From Bog-756 sp963835465 (GTDB taxonomy: Bacteria > Actinomycetota > Acidimicrobiia > Acidimicrobiales > RAAP-2): a stretch of DNA of 64,000 nucleotides. Under the pieces are notes generated by a model, which searched no databases, was not told the origin of the DNA, and saw only the letters and a program-made list of their open reading frames with translations. How positions within the stretch are numbered: the stretch's first letter is position 1; each line of letters begins with the position of its first letter. Below, one piece after another: positions 8,883 to 17,694 of the stretch. The position numbers were made by a program, and so were the translations under genes. The DNA lies in contig CAWIFR010000001.1 in the NCBI GenBank assembly GCA_963835465.1, forward strand, positions 62,001 through 126,000. Reading direction: 5' to 3'.

Positions 8883-9326
8883 TCAGGGTTGGTCGGTGTC
8901 GACGATGAGCAGGCTGCACGGGCTGTGGTGCGAGACCTTGTTCGGGACGCTGCCCAACACGAACCGCCGCACACCGGACATGCCCCGGTTCCCCACCACC
9001 AACAGGTCGGCGCTCACGGCTTCGGCCACAGCGACCAGCGCCTCGGCCGGATCACCGTCGAAGGTCTCCAGTTCCGCCGGGACCCCCTGTCGTGCCGCTT
9101 CGGCGAGGAACTCGGAGCGGATCCGAGTGGCCTCCTCCTTACGGTCCTCGTTGGTGATGGCCACGGCGCCGGCGTCGAGCTGCGAAGTCGCCGCAGTGAG
9201 GATGGGACGCATGGCGTGGACGCCGTGTACCCGGCCCCTGCTCAACTTGGCCAGGGCCAAAGCTTGGTTCACGGCGATGCCGGACCGCTTCGAGCCGTCG
9301 GTGCCCACGACGATCAGCTTGAACAT
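8883..9326 (-). CDS. Universal stress protein (UspA family)
   Basis: 147 residues from the ATG at 9326. The ATP-binding motif G-2x-G-9x-G-S is present as GNRGMSGVRRFVLGS, so it belongs to the nucleotide-binding Usp subgroup. The N terminus KLIVVGTDGS is typical. It is a single-domain stress protein with no regulator beside it. A 231-bp gap to the patatin start shows no clear motif. Confidence 0.93.
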   Translation of the reverse strand: MFKLIVVGTDGSKRSGIAVNQALALAKLSRGRVHGVHAMRPILTAATSQLDAGAVAITNEDRKEEATRIRSEFLAEAARQGVPAELETFDGDPAEALVAVAEAVSADLLVVGNRGMSGVRRFVLGSVPNKVSHHSPCSLLIVDTDQP

Positions 9327-9454
9327 GGGCCACCTCCACCGCTCCACACCACCCCGCTCTGCATGAGCAAGGTTACCAACGGGGCCGACGAGAGACCGGG
9401 GGGCCAGGCCCCCGGGAACGGCCGTCGGCCATGCGTCCTGGGTAGGGTTTGCCC

Positions 9455-10273
9455 GTGGATTCCCAACGGTCGAAAGCGGCTGAGCTGCTCGCGGCCCACC
9501 ACGGTCCCGCGCCCCTCTTACTGCCCAACGCCTGGGACGAGGGGTCGGCCCGACTGTTCACGTGGCTCGGGTTCGAGGCCCTCGCCACCACGAGCAGCGG
9601 CTTCGCCGCCACCCGCGGACGGCTGGACGGCGCCATCGACCGGGACCAGGTCCTGCTCCACGTCACCCGACTGGTAGCGACCACCGGCCTGCCGGTCTCG
9701 GCCGACCTGGAGAACGGCTTCGGTGACGATCCGGCGACCGTGGCCGAGACGGTGCAGCTGGCCCTGGCGTGTGGCCTGGCCGGCTGCTCCATCGAGGACT
9801 CCACCGGGCGGAGCGAGGCACCGCTCTACCGACCGGGCCCGGCCGCCGACCGGGTGGCCGCGGCCGCCGAGGTAGCCCACGGCGGATCGGTGCACCTGGT
9901 ACTCACCGGGCGGGCCGAGAACTACCTCCATGGAGTCACCGACCTTGCGGACACCATTGCCCGTCTGCAGTCCTACCAGGAGGTCGGGGCCGACGTCCTC
10001 TACGCTCCGGGCCTTACCGACCTCGAGGACATCCGCCGGGTGGTCGACTCCGTGGACCGTCCGGTCAACGTGCTGGCCCGGCCGGGCGGCCCTACCGTCG
10101 GCGAGTTGGCCGACGCCGGGGTGGCCCGGGTGTCGGTCGGTGGTGCGCTGTGCTTCGCCGCACTGGGCGCGGTCACCGAGGCCGCCACCGAGCTCCTCGA
10201 GCAGGGCACCTTCGGGTTCTGGGAGCAGTCGGCAAGGGGGCTTGGGGCGGCGCGGGCGGCCTTCACCCGATGA
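9455..10273 (+). CDS. Isocitrate lyase/PEP mutase family protein
   Basis: 272 residues. The start is taken as GTG 9455; a TTG two codons earlier is possible. The TIM-barrel family is recognised by LLLPNAWDEGSARL at the N terminus, the metal-binding segment SADLENGFGDDP and GCSIEDSTG. Members include 2-methylisocitrate lyase, oxaloacetate decarboxylase and carboxyPEP mutase. The isocitrate-lyase catalytic KKCGH-type motif is not seen, so it is probably a C-C or C-P lyase of unknown substrate. Confidence 0.88.
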   Translation: MDSQRSKAAELLAAHHGPAPLLLPNAWDEGSARLFTWLGFEALATTSSGFAATRGRLDGAIDRDQVLLHVTRLVATTGLPVSADLENGFGDDPATVAETVQLALACGLAGCSIEDSTGRSEAPLYRPGPAADRVAAAAEVAHGGSVHLVLTGRAENYLHGVTDLADTIARLQSYQEVGADVLYAPGLTDLEDIRRVVDSVDRPVNVLARPGGPTVGELADAGVARVSVGGALCFAALGAVTEAATELLEQGTFGFWEQSARGLGAARAAFTR

Positions 10274-10352
10274 ATCCCCTCGCTCGGACGGGCGTCGACC
10301 CCGCCGCGCCCTCCACCCCGCCGGGGGGCCGGTCCGGTCACCGGGTACTCCC

Positions 10353-11963
10353 GTGATCAGCATCGCCGAAGGGATCGGGCTGCTCATCGGCATCGTGGTC
10401 ATCGCCACCATCGCCGACCGGCTGCGGATCGCGTATCCCATCTTGCTGGTCATCGCCGGTATCGGCGTGGCCCTCATCCCCACCCAGCATCGCGTCGAGC
10501 TCCAGCCCGAGCTGGTGTTGCTGGTCTTCCTCCCACCCTTGATCTACGACGCCTCACTCGACACGTCGGCCCGGGAGGTCCGATCCCAGATCCGTCCGAT
10601 CCTCTTCCTGGCCGTGGGGCTGGTGCTGGCCACCATGACCGTGGTGGCCATCGTCATCCACTCCATCGTCGGCGACATGAGCTGGGCCGTGGCTTTCGCC
10701 CTCGGAGCCATCGTCTCGCCCCCGGATTCAGTAGCCGCCACCCAGATCGCCGGGAAGCTGGGGCTCCCCCGCCGCATGGTGACCATTCTCGGGGGCGAGG
10801 GGATGATGAACGATGCCACGGCGCTGACCGCCTACCAGGTGGCGGTGGCCACCGTGGGCTCGGCCTTCACCATCGCCGACGTGGCCTGGAAGTTCACCTT
10901 CGCCGTGGTGGTGGGTGTGGGTATCGGCGTGGCCGTCGGATGGCTCGGGACCCGAGTCCTCCGGTTCACCGAGACGCCGGTGATCGAGAACACCATGCTG
11001 CTGATCCTGCCTTTCGCCGCCTACCTCCCCGCCGACAAGCTGGGGGCGTCGGGGGTCCTGGCCGTGGTGGCCACCGGCCTCTACTTCGGCCGTTACGGCT
11101 CTGCGTCGCTGACCGCCGGTGCCCGGCTGCAGCAACGGGAGATCTGGGACCTGATCGTCTTCCTGTTGACCGGTCTGTCGTTCCTGTTGGTCGGCCTCGA
11201 GCTCCGGCCCATCCTCGACAGCCTGACCAACCGCGAATCCGGCTCCCTCATTCTGGAGGCATTGGCGGTGATCGCCGTGGTCATCGGGGTGCGGTTCGTC
11301 TGGATCTTCGGGGCCACGGCCGTGCCCGGCGCCCAGCGCCTGCTCGGCTCAGGCCGACGCCCATCCCACCCGTGGCGGGAGTCGACCGTGATGGGATGGG
11401 CGGGCATGCGCGGCGCAGTGAGCTTGGCCGCGTCCCTGGCCCTCCCCCAGTCCTTCCCGCACCGGGACCTGCTCGTCTTCCTCACCTTCGCCGTCATCGT
11501 GGCCACGCTGGTGGGCCAGGGGCTTACCCTTCCACCACTCATCAGCCGACTCGGCCTCATGACCGGCGATGAGCGGGAGGCCGTGTTGGTGGCCGAGGCG
11601 CGGCGACGGCTGACGGTGATCGCCCTGGCCCGGCTGGAGGACCTCACCTACTCGGAGCACTTCCCCGACGAGGTGGTCGACCGCATCCGCATCGGGTACG
11701 AGTCTCAGCTGGCCCGCCTCGACCGTCGGCTGGTGGCGTCGGGCGGTGCCGACACCAACGGACGTGAGGCCGGAGCAGATGCCGGCGAGTCCGTTGCCGG
11801 CACGGACGGCGACCTGGGGGCCGAGCGTGAACTGCGCAAGTTGGTGATCGACAGTGAACGGACCGAGCTCGACCAGCTGGTGGCCCGCCGGAAGATCACC
11901 GAGCAGGTGGCCACGGGGGTCCGGGCCGCGCTCGACGTCGACGAGACCACCATGCGGCCCTGA
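10353..11963 (+). CDS. Na+/H+ antiporter, CPA1 (NhaP) family
   Basis: 536 residues from GTG 10353. About 12 hydrophobic segments fill residues 1-410. They include the family signatures FLPPLIYDASLD and GEGMMNDATAL, whose Asn-Asp pair forms the ion site. A charged cytoplasmic tail of about 120 residues follows. It exchanges sodium or potassium for protons at the inner membrane. A strong hairpin follows the stop. Confidence 0.93.
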   Translation: MISIAEGIGLLIGIVVIATIADRLRIAYPILLVIAGIGVALIPTQHRVELQPELVLLVFLPPLIYDASLDTSAREVRSQIRPILFLAVGLVLATMTVVAIVIHSIVGDMSWAVAFALGAIVSPPDSVAATQIAGKLGLPRRMVTILGGEGMMNDATALTAYQVAVATVGSAFTIADVAWKFTFAVVVGVGIGVAVGWLGTRVLRFTETPVIENTMLLILPFAAYLPADKLGASGVLAVVATGLYFGRYGSASLTAGARLQQREIWDLIVFLLTGLSFLLVGLELRPILDSLTNRESGSLILEALAVIAVVIGVRFVWIFGATAVPGAQRLLGSGRRPSHPWRESTVMGWAGMRGAVSLAASLALPQSFPHRDLLVFLTFAVIVATLVGQGLTLPPLISRLGLMTGDEREAVLVAEARRRLTVIALARLEDLTYSEHFPDEVVDRIRIGYESQLARLDRRLVASGGADTNGREAGADAGESVAGTDGDLGAERELRKLVIDSERTELDQLVARRKITEQVATGVRAALDVDETTMRP

Positions 11964-11988
11964 GGTCACCTTCCGAGTGCCCAGACGT

Positions 11989-12020
11989 CTGCAGGGCGCC
12001 TCCGTGGAGGCGCCCTGCAG
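11989..12020. terminator. Perfect 15-bp inverted repeat after the antiporter gene
   Basis: CTGCAGGGCGCCTCC and its exact complement are separated by GT, 26 bp after the antiporter stop. The GC-rich stem has no T-tract, as is common for actinobacterial intrinsic or factor-assisted terminators. It insulates the antiporter from the SOS operon downstream. Confidence 0.8.
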
Positions 12021-12371
12021 GTACAGATGTGCTGAGTGTTGCACTGGGGTTCCCGTGAGGCGCCGGATGGGACCTGGGTCCGGCTAGGTCGCCCAATGGG
12101 TGTCTGGCTGGGATTCGCCAGGTGGTACAGCGAGCCGCCTTAGCGGCCAGCCACCTCCAGGGTCCCAAAACGTTGACTGCTCAGTTGGACCACCTCCTCT
12201 CTCTGGTGAGCACATGGTAGCGCCAGGCGTGGGGCGGTCGGTTCCATTCTGCGGTGAATTTCGCGTGAGCTCGGGGCGGACCGGAGACGGCAGGGCGGGA
12301 GGAGAGCCTCCGGGCGGGGGCTCGCCGGGCCCGGGGTCCGGACGGACTGGGCAGACCGGGCCCGGGGTCGA
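12021..12371. other. Intergenic region upstream of the mutasome operon
   Basis: About 350 bp with no convincing gene. It is open in the imuA' frame but lacks a good start or similarity. It contains the short repeat-rich GC stretch before the SOS promoter and nothing else recognisable. Confidence 0.6.
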
Positions 12372-12377
12372 TACTAT
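12372..12377 (+). promoter_or_regulatory. Candidate -10 element of the SOS promoter
   Basis: TACTAT fits the TANNNT consensus and lies 7 bases before the imuA' ATG. Transcription would start at or next to the A of the ATG, giving a leaderless mRNA. No good -35 is visible, as expected for many actinobacterial DNA-damage promoters. Confidence 0.6.
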
Positions 12378-12391
12378 CGAACATATGTTCG
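12378..12391. promoter_or_regulatory. LexA operator (SOS box)
   Basis: CGAACATATGTTCG is a perfect 14-bp palindrome matching the Gram-positive/actinobacterial LexA consensus CGAAC-N4-GTTCG. It begins directly after the -10 element and contains the imuA' start codon in its centre (ATG at 12385-12387). LexA bound here would block RNA polymerase, so the mutasome should be induced by DNA damage. Confidence 0.95.
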
Positions 12392-13188
12392 TAGCACCTC
12401 CCCACCGACCGGGCGCGGATACCCAGGCCCAGGCGGGGGCGTCGCCACCGGGCCGGAGGCTCGAACGATCCCGTGACCTGGCTGCCTTGGCCCTGCTGGC
12501 CGAACGCACGCGGCCCGTGTCGTCAAGCCAGGCCCGGGTCCTCCCGGTGGCCCCGCCCCTCGCTGCCCTGTTTCCCGACGGCAGCCTGCGCCGGGGCACC
12601 ACCATCGTGGTCAGTGGACCGGACCGGGGGGTCGGGGCGGACCGGACCGCCGATGGCAGTGTCAGCGTGGCGCTGGCCCTCCTGGCTGCGGCCTCCGGAG
12701 CGGGATCATGGTGTGCGGTGGTCGGACTGGACGGCCTGGGCGCGGTCGCCGTCCACGAACTCGGCGTCGACCTGGCCCGGCTGGCGGTGATCCCCCGGCC
12801 CGGCGTGGCCTGGGCCGAGGTCACCGCCGCGGTGATCGACGGTGTGGACCTGGTGGTGCTCTGCCCCCCCTTCCCTCCCCGCCAGGGCATGGCCCGCCGG
12901 CTGGTGGCCCGGACCCGTGAGCGCCGGTCCGTCCTGGTAGTGGTGGCCGGCCGGGTCGGATGGCCCGACCCTCCCGACCTACGCCTGCACATCGGCGAAG
13001 CGAGCTGGGACGGAGCGGGGACCGGTGAGGGCTTCCTGTCCCGACGTCGCATGACGGTGACGGCCAGCGGCCGGCGGTCGGCGGCGCGTCCGCGACACCG
13101 TCAACTGTGGCTCCCGTCCACCACCGGAGCGCTGGCTGATGCCGGACCGGGACCGGTCGGCCCGACCCTGGAGGCGGAGCCGGCATGA
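12385..13188 (+). CDS. imuA': ImuA' (RecA-like mutasome accessory protein)
   Basis: 267 residues starting at the ATG inside the SOS box. It is a divergent RecA-fold protein: the N-terminal LPVAPPLAALFPDGSLRRGT is typical, and the Walker A region is degenerate (VVSGPDRGVGAD), as in actinobacterial ImuA'. It helps recruit DnaE2 and ImuB for translesion synthesis. Its stop overlaps the imuB ATG (ATGA), and dnaE2 follows, giving the canonical three-gene mutasome. No ribosome-binding site is possible if the mRNA is leaderless. Confidence 0.88.
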   Translation: MFVAPPHRPGADTQAQAGASPPGRRLERSRDLAALALLAERTRPVSSSQARVLPVAPPLAALFPDGSLRRGTTIVVSGPDRGVGADRTADGSVSVALALLAAASGAGSWCAVVGLDGLGAVAVHELGVDLARLAVIPRPGVAWAEVTAAVIDGVDLVVLCPPFPPRQGMARRLVARTRERRSVLVVVAGRVGWPDPPDLRLHIGEASWDGAGTGEGFLSRRRMTVTASGRRSAARPRHRQLWLPSTTGALADAGPGPVGPTLEAEPA

Positions 13189-14258
13189 ACCGCCTCCTGG
13201 TGGTGCGCTGCCCCGAACTGCTCGAAGAGGACGAGAACGGGGAGGCCCTCCGATCGTTCGCCTCGGTGATCGAGGCCGTGGAGGCCTACTGCCCATGGGT
13301 GACCACGGTGCGGACCGGACTCTGCTCACTGCCGGCCCGCGGTCCGGCCCGTTACTTCGGTGGCGAGGAGCGGCTGGTCCAGCTGGTGTCCGAGGCCGCC
13401 TCGGCCGCCACCTCCGTCGAGGTAGGGGTGGCCGACGGGCTGTTCGCCGCAGTACTGGCGGCCCGGAGTGGCGTCATCGTCCCCGCCGCGGGAACGGCCG
13501 ACTTCCTCGCGCCCTTCCCGGTGGGCGTCCTGGGCCAGGCCGACCTGGCCGAGCTGCTGCACCGGCTGGGCATCCGCACCTTGGGCGAGTTCGCCGCCCT
13601 GCCCGAGGCCCATGTACTGGGCCGCTTCGGGTCCGAAGGAGCCGCCGGCCACCGGGTGGCCGGCGGTCGGAGTGGTGATCTCGGTGACCCGCTCCCGGCT
13701 GTCGGACGGCGGGGGACCAACCAGTCGGCGGCGTCGGTCGCCAACGCTCAATCGGGCTTCTGGGGCGGGGTGAGCGACAGCGACGCCCGGGCCGGGCGGG
13801 CCCTGGCTGCGGTACAGGACCTGCTGGGCCCGGACGGGGTGGTGACGGCGCAACTCCAGGGAGGCCGCGGGCCCGCCCAACGGGCCCGCTTCGTCACCTG
13901 GAGCGGTCGGGACACCCATCGCGACCCGTCTCCGGGGGGACCGTGGCCCGGTCAGATCCCCCCACCGGCTCCGGTGGTCGTGCATCCCGCCCCCCTCCAC
14001 GCAGACCTGGTCGATGCCGGGGGGAGGCCCGTCGCCGTATCGGCACGGGGGCTCCTCACCGGGACCCCGGTCCGGCTGTCGGTGGAGGAGCTCCCCTGGG
14101 CCACGGTGACCGCCTGGGCCGGACCATGGCCGTCCGACGAACGGTGGTGGTCGAGGTCCCGTCAGAGGAGCGCTCGGCTGCAGGCCGTCGCCGGGCCGGC
14201 CGCCCACCTGCTGCTGGTCGAGCGGGGCCGCTGGTGGGTCGAAGCCACCTACGGATAA
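13185..14258 (+). CDS. imuB: ImuB, Y-family polymerase-like protein with two internal deletions
   Basis: 357 residues, whereas actinobacterial ImuB is usually about 500-550. Family sequence is clear: LPARGPARYFGGEERLV, DGLFAAVLAARSG, LHRLGIRTLGEFAALP, the clamp-binding-like QSGFWGG and the C-terminal TAWAGPWPSDERWW and WWVEATYG. The N terminus jumps from MNRLLVV straight to RCPELL, losing about 60 residues of the palm/fingers start. The little-finger region between GSEGAAGHRVAGG and the QSGFWGG motif is also largely absent. ImuB is catalytically inactive and bridges DnaE2, ImuA' and the sliding clamp. Both losses keep the frame. Confidence 0.85.
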   Translation: MNRLLVVRCPELLEEDENGEALRSFASVIEAVEAYCPWVTTVRTGLCSLPARGPARYFGGEERLVQLVSEAASAATSVEVGVADGLFAAVLAARSGVIVPAAGTADFLAPFPVGVLGQADLAELLHRLGIRTLGEFAALPEAHVLGRFGSEGAAGHRVAGGRSGDLGDPLPAVGRRGTNQSAASVANAQSGFWGGVSDSDARAGRALAAVQDLLGPDGVVTAQLQGGRGPAQRARFVTWSGRDTHRDPSPGGPWPGQIPPPAPVVVHPAPLHADLVDAGGRPVAVSARGLLTGTPVRLSVEELPWATVTAWAGPWPSDERWWSRSRQRSARLQAVAGPAAHLLLVERGRWWVEATYG

Positions 14259-14274
14259 CGGGTCGTCGACCGAC

Positions 14275-17200
14275 ATGGCCTATGCCGAGCTGCACGCCCA
14301 CTCCAACTTCTCCTTCCTCGACGGTGCCAGCCATCCCGAGGAGCTGGCCGCCGAGGCGGTCCGACTCGGCCTGTCCGCCCTGGCCCTGACCGATCACAAC
14401 GGCCTCTATGGCGTGGTCCGCTTCGCCGAGGCGGCTCGGGCCTTCGGTCTGCCCACCGTGTTCGGGGCCGAGCTCACCATCAACGGCGCCCCCTCCGGGG
14501 CCCGAGCGGAGATGGCCTCCACGGGGGTCCGGACCGGGGTGGCCGATCCCGACGGCACCCATCTGCTGGTCCTGGCCCGAGACCCCGAGGGCTACGCCTC
14601 CCTCAGCCGGGTCATCGCCGAGGCCCACCTGGCCGGTGGCGAGAAGGGCAAGCCCATCATCACGCTCGACCACCTGTCCGACCGGCACCGGGGGCACTGG
14701 CTGGTCCTCACCGGATGCCGCAAGGGAGCGGTGGCCACGGCGCTCACCTCCGAGGGCCCAGCGGCGGCGGCCCACGCCCTCGACCACCTGATCGAGAGGT
14801 TCGGTCGCGACCATGTGGCCGTCGAACTCTGGGACCACGGCCATCCGATCGACGCCACCCGCAACGATGCCCTGGCCCTGTTGGCCATCGAGCGGGGCGT
14901 GGTCCCGGTGGCCACCAACAACGTGCACTATGCCGTCCCGGCGCGCTTCCCTCTCAGCACGGCCCTGGCCGCGATACGTTCCCGGCGCACCCTGTCCGAG
15001 CTGGAGGGGTGGCTCCCCTCCTCCGCCACTGCCTGCCTACGGGGGGAGGCCGAGCAGCGCCGTCGGTTCGCCCGATGGCCTGGGGTGGTCGACCAGGCTG
15101 CCGAACTGGCCGCCGACTGCTCGTTCGACCTGCGCCTGGTAGCCCCCCGGCTCCCCGACTTTCCGGTACCGACCGGGCACACCGAACAGACCTGGCTGGT
15201 GGAGCTCGTCCGCCGGGGGGCCACCGAGCGGTACGGCCCCCGGGAGTCCGAGCGGGTACCCGGGGCCTGGGCCCAGCTCGACCGCGAGCTGGGCGTGATC
15301 GGGGCGCTCGGGTTCCCCGGCTACTTCCTCACCGTCTGGGACATCGTGGCCTTCTGTCGTCGAGAGGACATCTTCTGCCAGGGCCGAGGGTCGGCAGCCA
15401 CCTCAGCGGTCTGTTACGCCCTCGGCATCACCAACGTCGACGCCGTCTCCCTCGGGTTGCTATTCGAACGGTTCCTCTCCCCGGCCCGTGACGGGCCGCC
15501 GGACATCGATGTGGACATCGAGTCCGGACGACGCGAGGAGGTCATCCAGTACGTCTACGAGCGCTACGGCCGGCTGCACGCCGCCCAGGTGGCCAACGTC
15601 ATCACGTACCGATCACGCTCGGCCCTACGCGACATGGGCAAGGCCCTCGGACACCCATTGGAGGAGGTGGACACCTGGTCGAAATCGGTCGACCGGGGGG
15701 AGTCCATCACCGAACGGAGCGACCTCCCGCCCCTGGTGAAGGACCTGGCCTCCGAGCTGCTCGACTTCCCCCGTCACCTCGGCATCCACTCGGGCGGCAT
15801 GGTCATCTGCGACCGCCCGGTTGTCGAAGTCTGCCCGGTGGAGTGGGGCCGGATGCCCGGTCGCAGCGTGCTCCAGTGGGACAAGGACGACTGCGCGGCG
15901 GCCGGGCTGGTCAAGTTCGACCTACTCGGGCTGGGCATGCTCACCGCCCTGCACCACATGGTCGAACTGGTACGCGGGTTCCACGGGATCGAGATCGATC
16001 TGGCCCGCCTCGACCAGGACCCGGCCGTCTACGACCTGCTCTGCCGGGCCGACACCGTCGGGGTCTTCCAGGTGGAGTCACGGGCCCAGATGAACACCCT
16101 CCCCCGGGTCGAGCCTCGATGCTTCTACGACCTAGCCATCGAGGTGGCCCTCATCCGGCCCGGGCCCATCCAGGGGAACGCCGTCCACCCCTACATCAGG
16201 AGGCGGAACGGGACCGAGCCCATCACCTACCTCCACCCCCTCCTGCAGCCGGCCCTCGAGCGGACACTCGGGGTTCCCCTGTTCCAAGAGCAACTGATGC
16301 AGATCGCCATCGACGTGGCCGGCTTCACCCCCACCGAGGCTGACGAGCTGCGCCAGGCCATGAGCGCAAAGCGGTCAGGCGAGCGGATGGCCCGCCTGCG
16401 TGACCGGCTGTTCGCCGGCATGGCCGCCCGGCAGGTGTCCACCGAGGTGTCTGAACAGGTGTACGCCGCGTTGGCTGCCTTCGCCAACTTCGGGTTCCCC
16501 GAGAGCCACTCGGTGGCCTTCGCCCATCTGGTGTACTCCACGGCCTGGTGCAAGGTGCACTACCCCGCCGCCTTCACCGCCGGCCTACTCAACGCCCAGC
16601 CCATGGGGTTCTGGTCGCCGCAGAGCCTGGTGGCCGACGCCAAGCGCCATGGGGTGGTGGTCCGTCGGCCCGACGTCACTATCGGCGGGGCCGATGCCGG
16701 GCTCGAGGAGGCCGCACCGGCCAGCGGGAGCCGGGGGGAGCCGGCCATCCGGCTGGGCGTGTCCTCGGTGCGCGGCATCGGCACCGAGACGGCAGAGCGG
16801 ATCGCCGCGGGACGGCCCTGGTCGACCATGGAGGACCTGGTGCGGCGGGCAGGCGTCACCCGCACCCAGCTGGAGGCCCTGGCCACCGCCGGCGCCCTCG
16901 ACAGCCTTCGGAACACCGCCGGCGACCTCCACGGCAGAGGGGCCTCGGGCGGCCGCAACCGGCGGTCCCTGGTGTGGGGCGCGGGGGCAGCAGCCCAGGC
17001 CACCGCCGACCGGCTCCCCGGGGTGGTGACCGGGGCCGACCCCCCACCACTACCCCAGGCCACCTCATGGGAGGGGGTGGCCGACGATCTGTGGTCGCTC
17101 GGGATGGCCCCCGACACCACAGCCATGGAGCTGGCTCGCGAGGGACTGGACCGACGGGGCGTGCTGGCGGCGGCGGCGTTGCGATCGAGGCCGGCCGGGG

Positions 17201-17472
17201 ACCGGATCACCGTCGGCGGGGTGGTCACCCATCGTCAGCAGCCGGAGAGCGCTCATGGTGCCGTCTTCTTGAACCTCGAGGACGAGACCGGCATGGTCAA
17301 CATCGTCTGCTCCCGGGGAGCCTGGGTCCGGTGGAAGCCGGTGGCCCGGGCGTGCCCGGCCCTGCTGGTACGAGGGAGGATCGAGCGGTCGGAAGGGTCG
17401 ATGACCCTGGTGGCCGAACGGTTCGAACCCCTCGAATTGGGTCCGGTCCCCTCGTCGCGAGATTTTCGGTGA
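14275..17472 (+). CDS. dnaE2: Error-prone DNA polymerase III alpha subunit DnaE2
   Basis: 1065 residues, full length for DnaE2. An N-terminal PHP domain (AELHAHSNFSFLDGAS) is followed by the polymerase core. The catalytic aspartates lie in PDIDVDIE (Asp410, Asp412), with the third in VKFDLLGLGML. Finger and helix-hairpin regions and a C-terminal OB-fold (GGVVTHRQQPESA, DETGMVNIVC) follow. It performs mutagenic translesion synthesis together with ImuA' and ImuB. It starts 16 bp after imuB and lies under the same LexA promoter. Confidence 0.96.
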   Translation: MAYAELHAHSNFSFLDGASHPEELAAEAVRLGLSALALTDHNGLYGVVRFAEAARAFGLPTVFGAELTINGAPSGARAEMASTGVRTGVADPDGTHLLVLARDPEGYASLSRVIAEAHLAGGEKGKPIITLDHLSDRHRGHWLVLTGCRKGAVATALTSEGPAAAAHALDHLIERFGRDHVAVELWDHGHPIDATRNDALALLAIERGVVPVATNNVHYAVPARFPLSTALAAIRSRRTLSELEGWLPSSATACLRGEAEQRRRFARWPGVVDQAAELAADCSFDLRLVAPRLPDFPVPTGHTEQTWLVELVRRGATERYGPRESERVPGAWAQLDRELGVIGALGFPGYFLTVWDIVAFCRREDIFCQGRGSAATSAVCYALGITNVDAVSLGLLFERFLSPARDGPPDIDVDIESGRREEVIQYVYERYGRLHAAQVANVITYRSRSALRDMGKALGHPLEEVDTWSKSVDRGESITERSDLPPLVKDLASELLDFPRHLGIHSGGMVICDRPVVEVCPVEWGRMPGRSVLQWDKDDCAAAGLVKFDLLGLGMLTALHHMVELVRGFHGIEIDLARLDQDPAVYDLLCRADTVGVFQVESRAQMNTLPRVEPRCFYDLAIEVALIRPGPIQGNAVHPYIRRRNGTEPITYLHPLLQPALERTLGVPLFQEQLMQIAIDVAGFTPTEADELRQAMSAKRSGERMARLRDRLFAGMAARQVSTEVSEQVYAALAAFANFGFPESHSVAFAHLVYSTAWCKVHYPAAFTAGLLNAQPMGFWSPQSLVADAKRHGVVVRRPDVTIGGADAGLEEAAPASGSRGEPAIRLGVSSVRGIGTETAERIAAGRPWSTMEDLVRRAGVTRTQLEALATAGALDSLRNTAGDLHGRGASGGRNRRSLVWGAGAAAQATADRLPGVVTGADPPPLPQATSWEGVADDLWSLGMAPDTTAMELAREGLDRRGVLAAAALRSRPAGDRITVGGVVTHRQQPESAHGAVFLNLEDETGMVNIVCSRGAWVRWKPVARACPALLVRGRIERSEGSMTLVAERFEPLELGPVPSSRDFR

Positions 17473-17503
17473 AGGGACCTTGACTACTCTACGCATTCTG
17501 ATA

Positions 17504-17518
17504 AACACTAAGAGTGTT
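17504..17518. promoter_or_regulatory. Small inverted repeat in the AT-richer gap after dnaE2
   Basis: AACACT-AAG-AGTGTT, a perfect 6-bp-arm hairpin or operator, lies 31 bp after the dnaE2 stop. A TTGACT (17480-17485) with a loose TAAACA 16 bp downstream could be a promoter for the membrane protein at 17695. The hairpin could instead be a weak terminator for dnaE2. Confidence 0.4.
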
Positions 17519-17694
17519 GATTCACGAGTGCCTCAGCAGTGCCGATTATTTCCACATACCGCACTCAGCCACAACCGGTCCGGCGCGAACGTCCGACCCG
17601 ACAGATTCAGTCAGCACCACCGACGGGGCTCGACGCACCCTCGGTGGTGCACGCGATGTAGGTCACAATCGGCACGATTAGGAGGCAGTAGCTC

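Noticed and set aside
9396..9416. GC hairpin CCGGGGGGCC/GGCCCCCGG as a terminator
   Set aside because: It lies between two divergent starts, where no transcript should end; it may be chance in GC-rich DNA.
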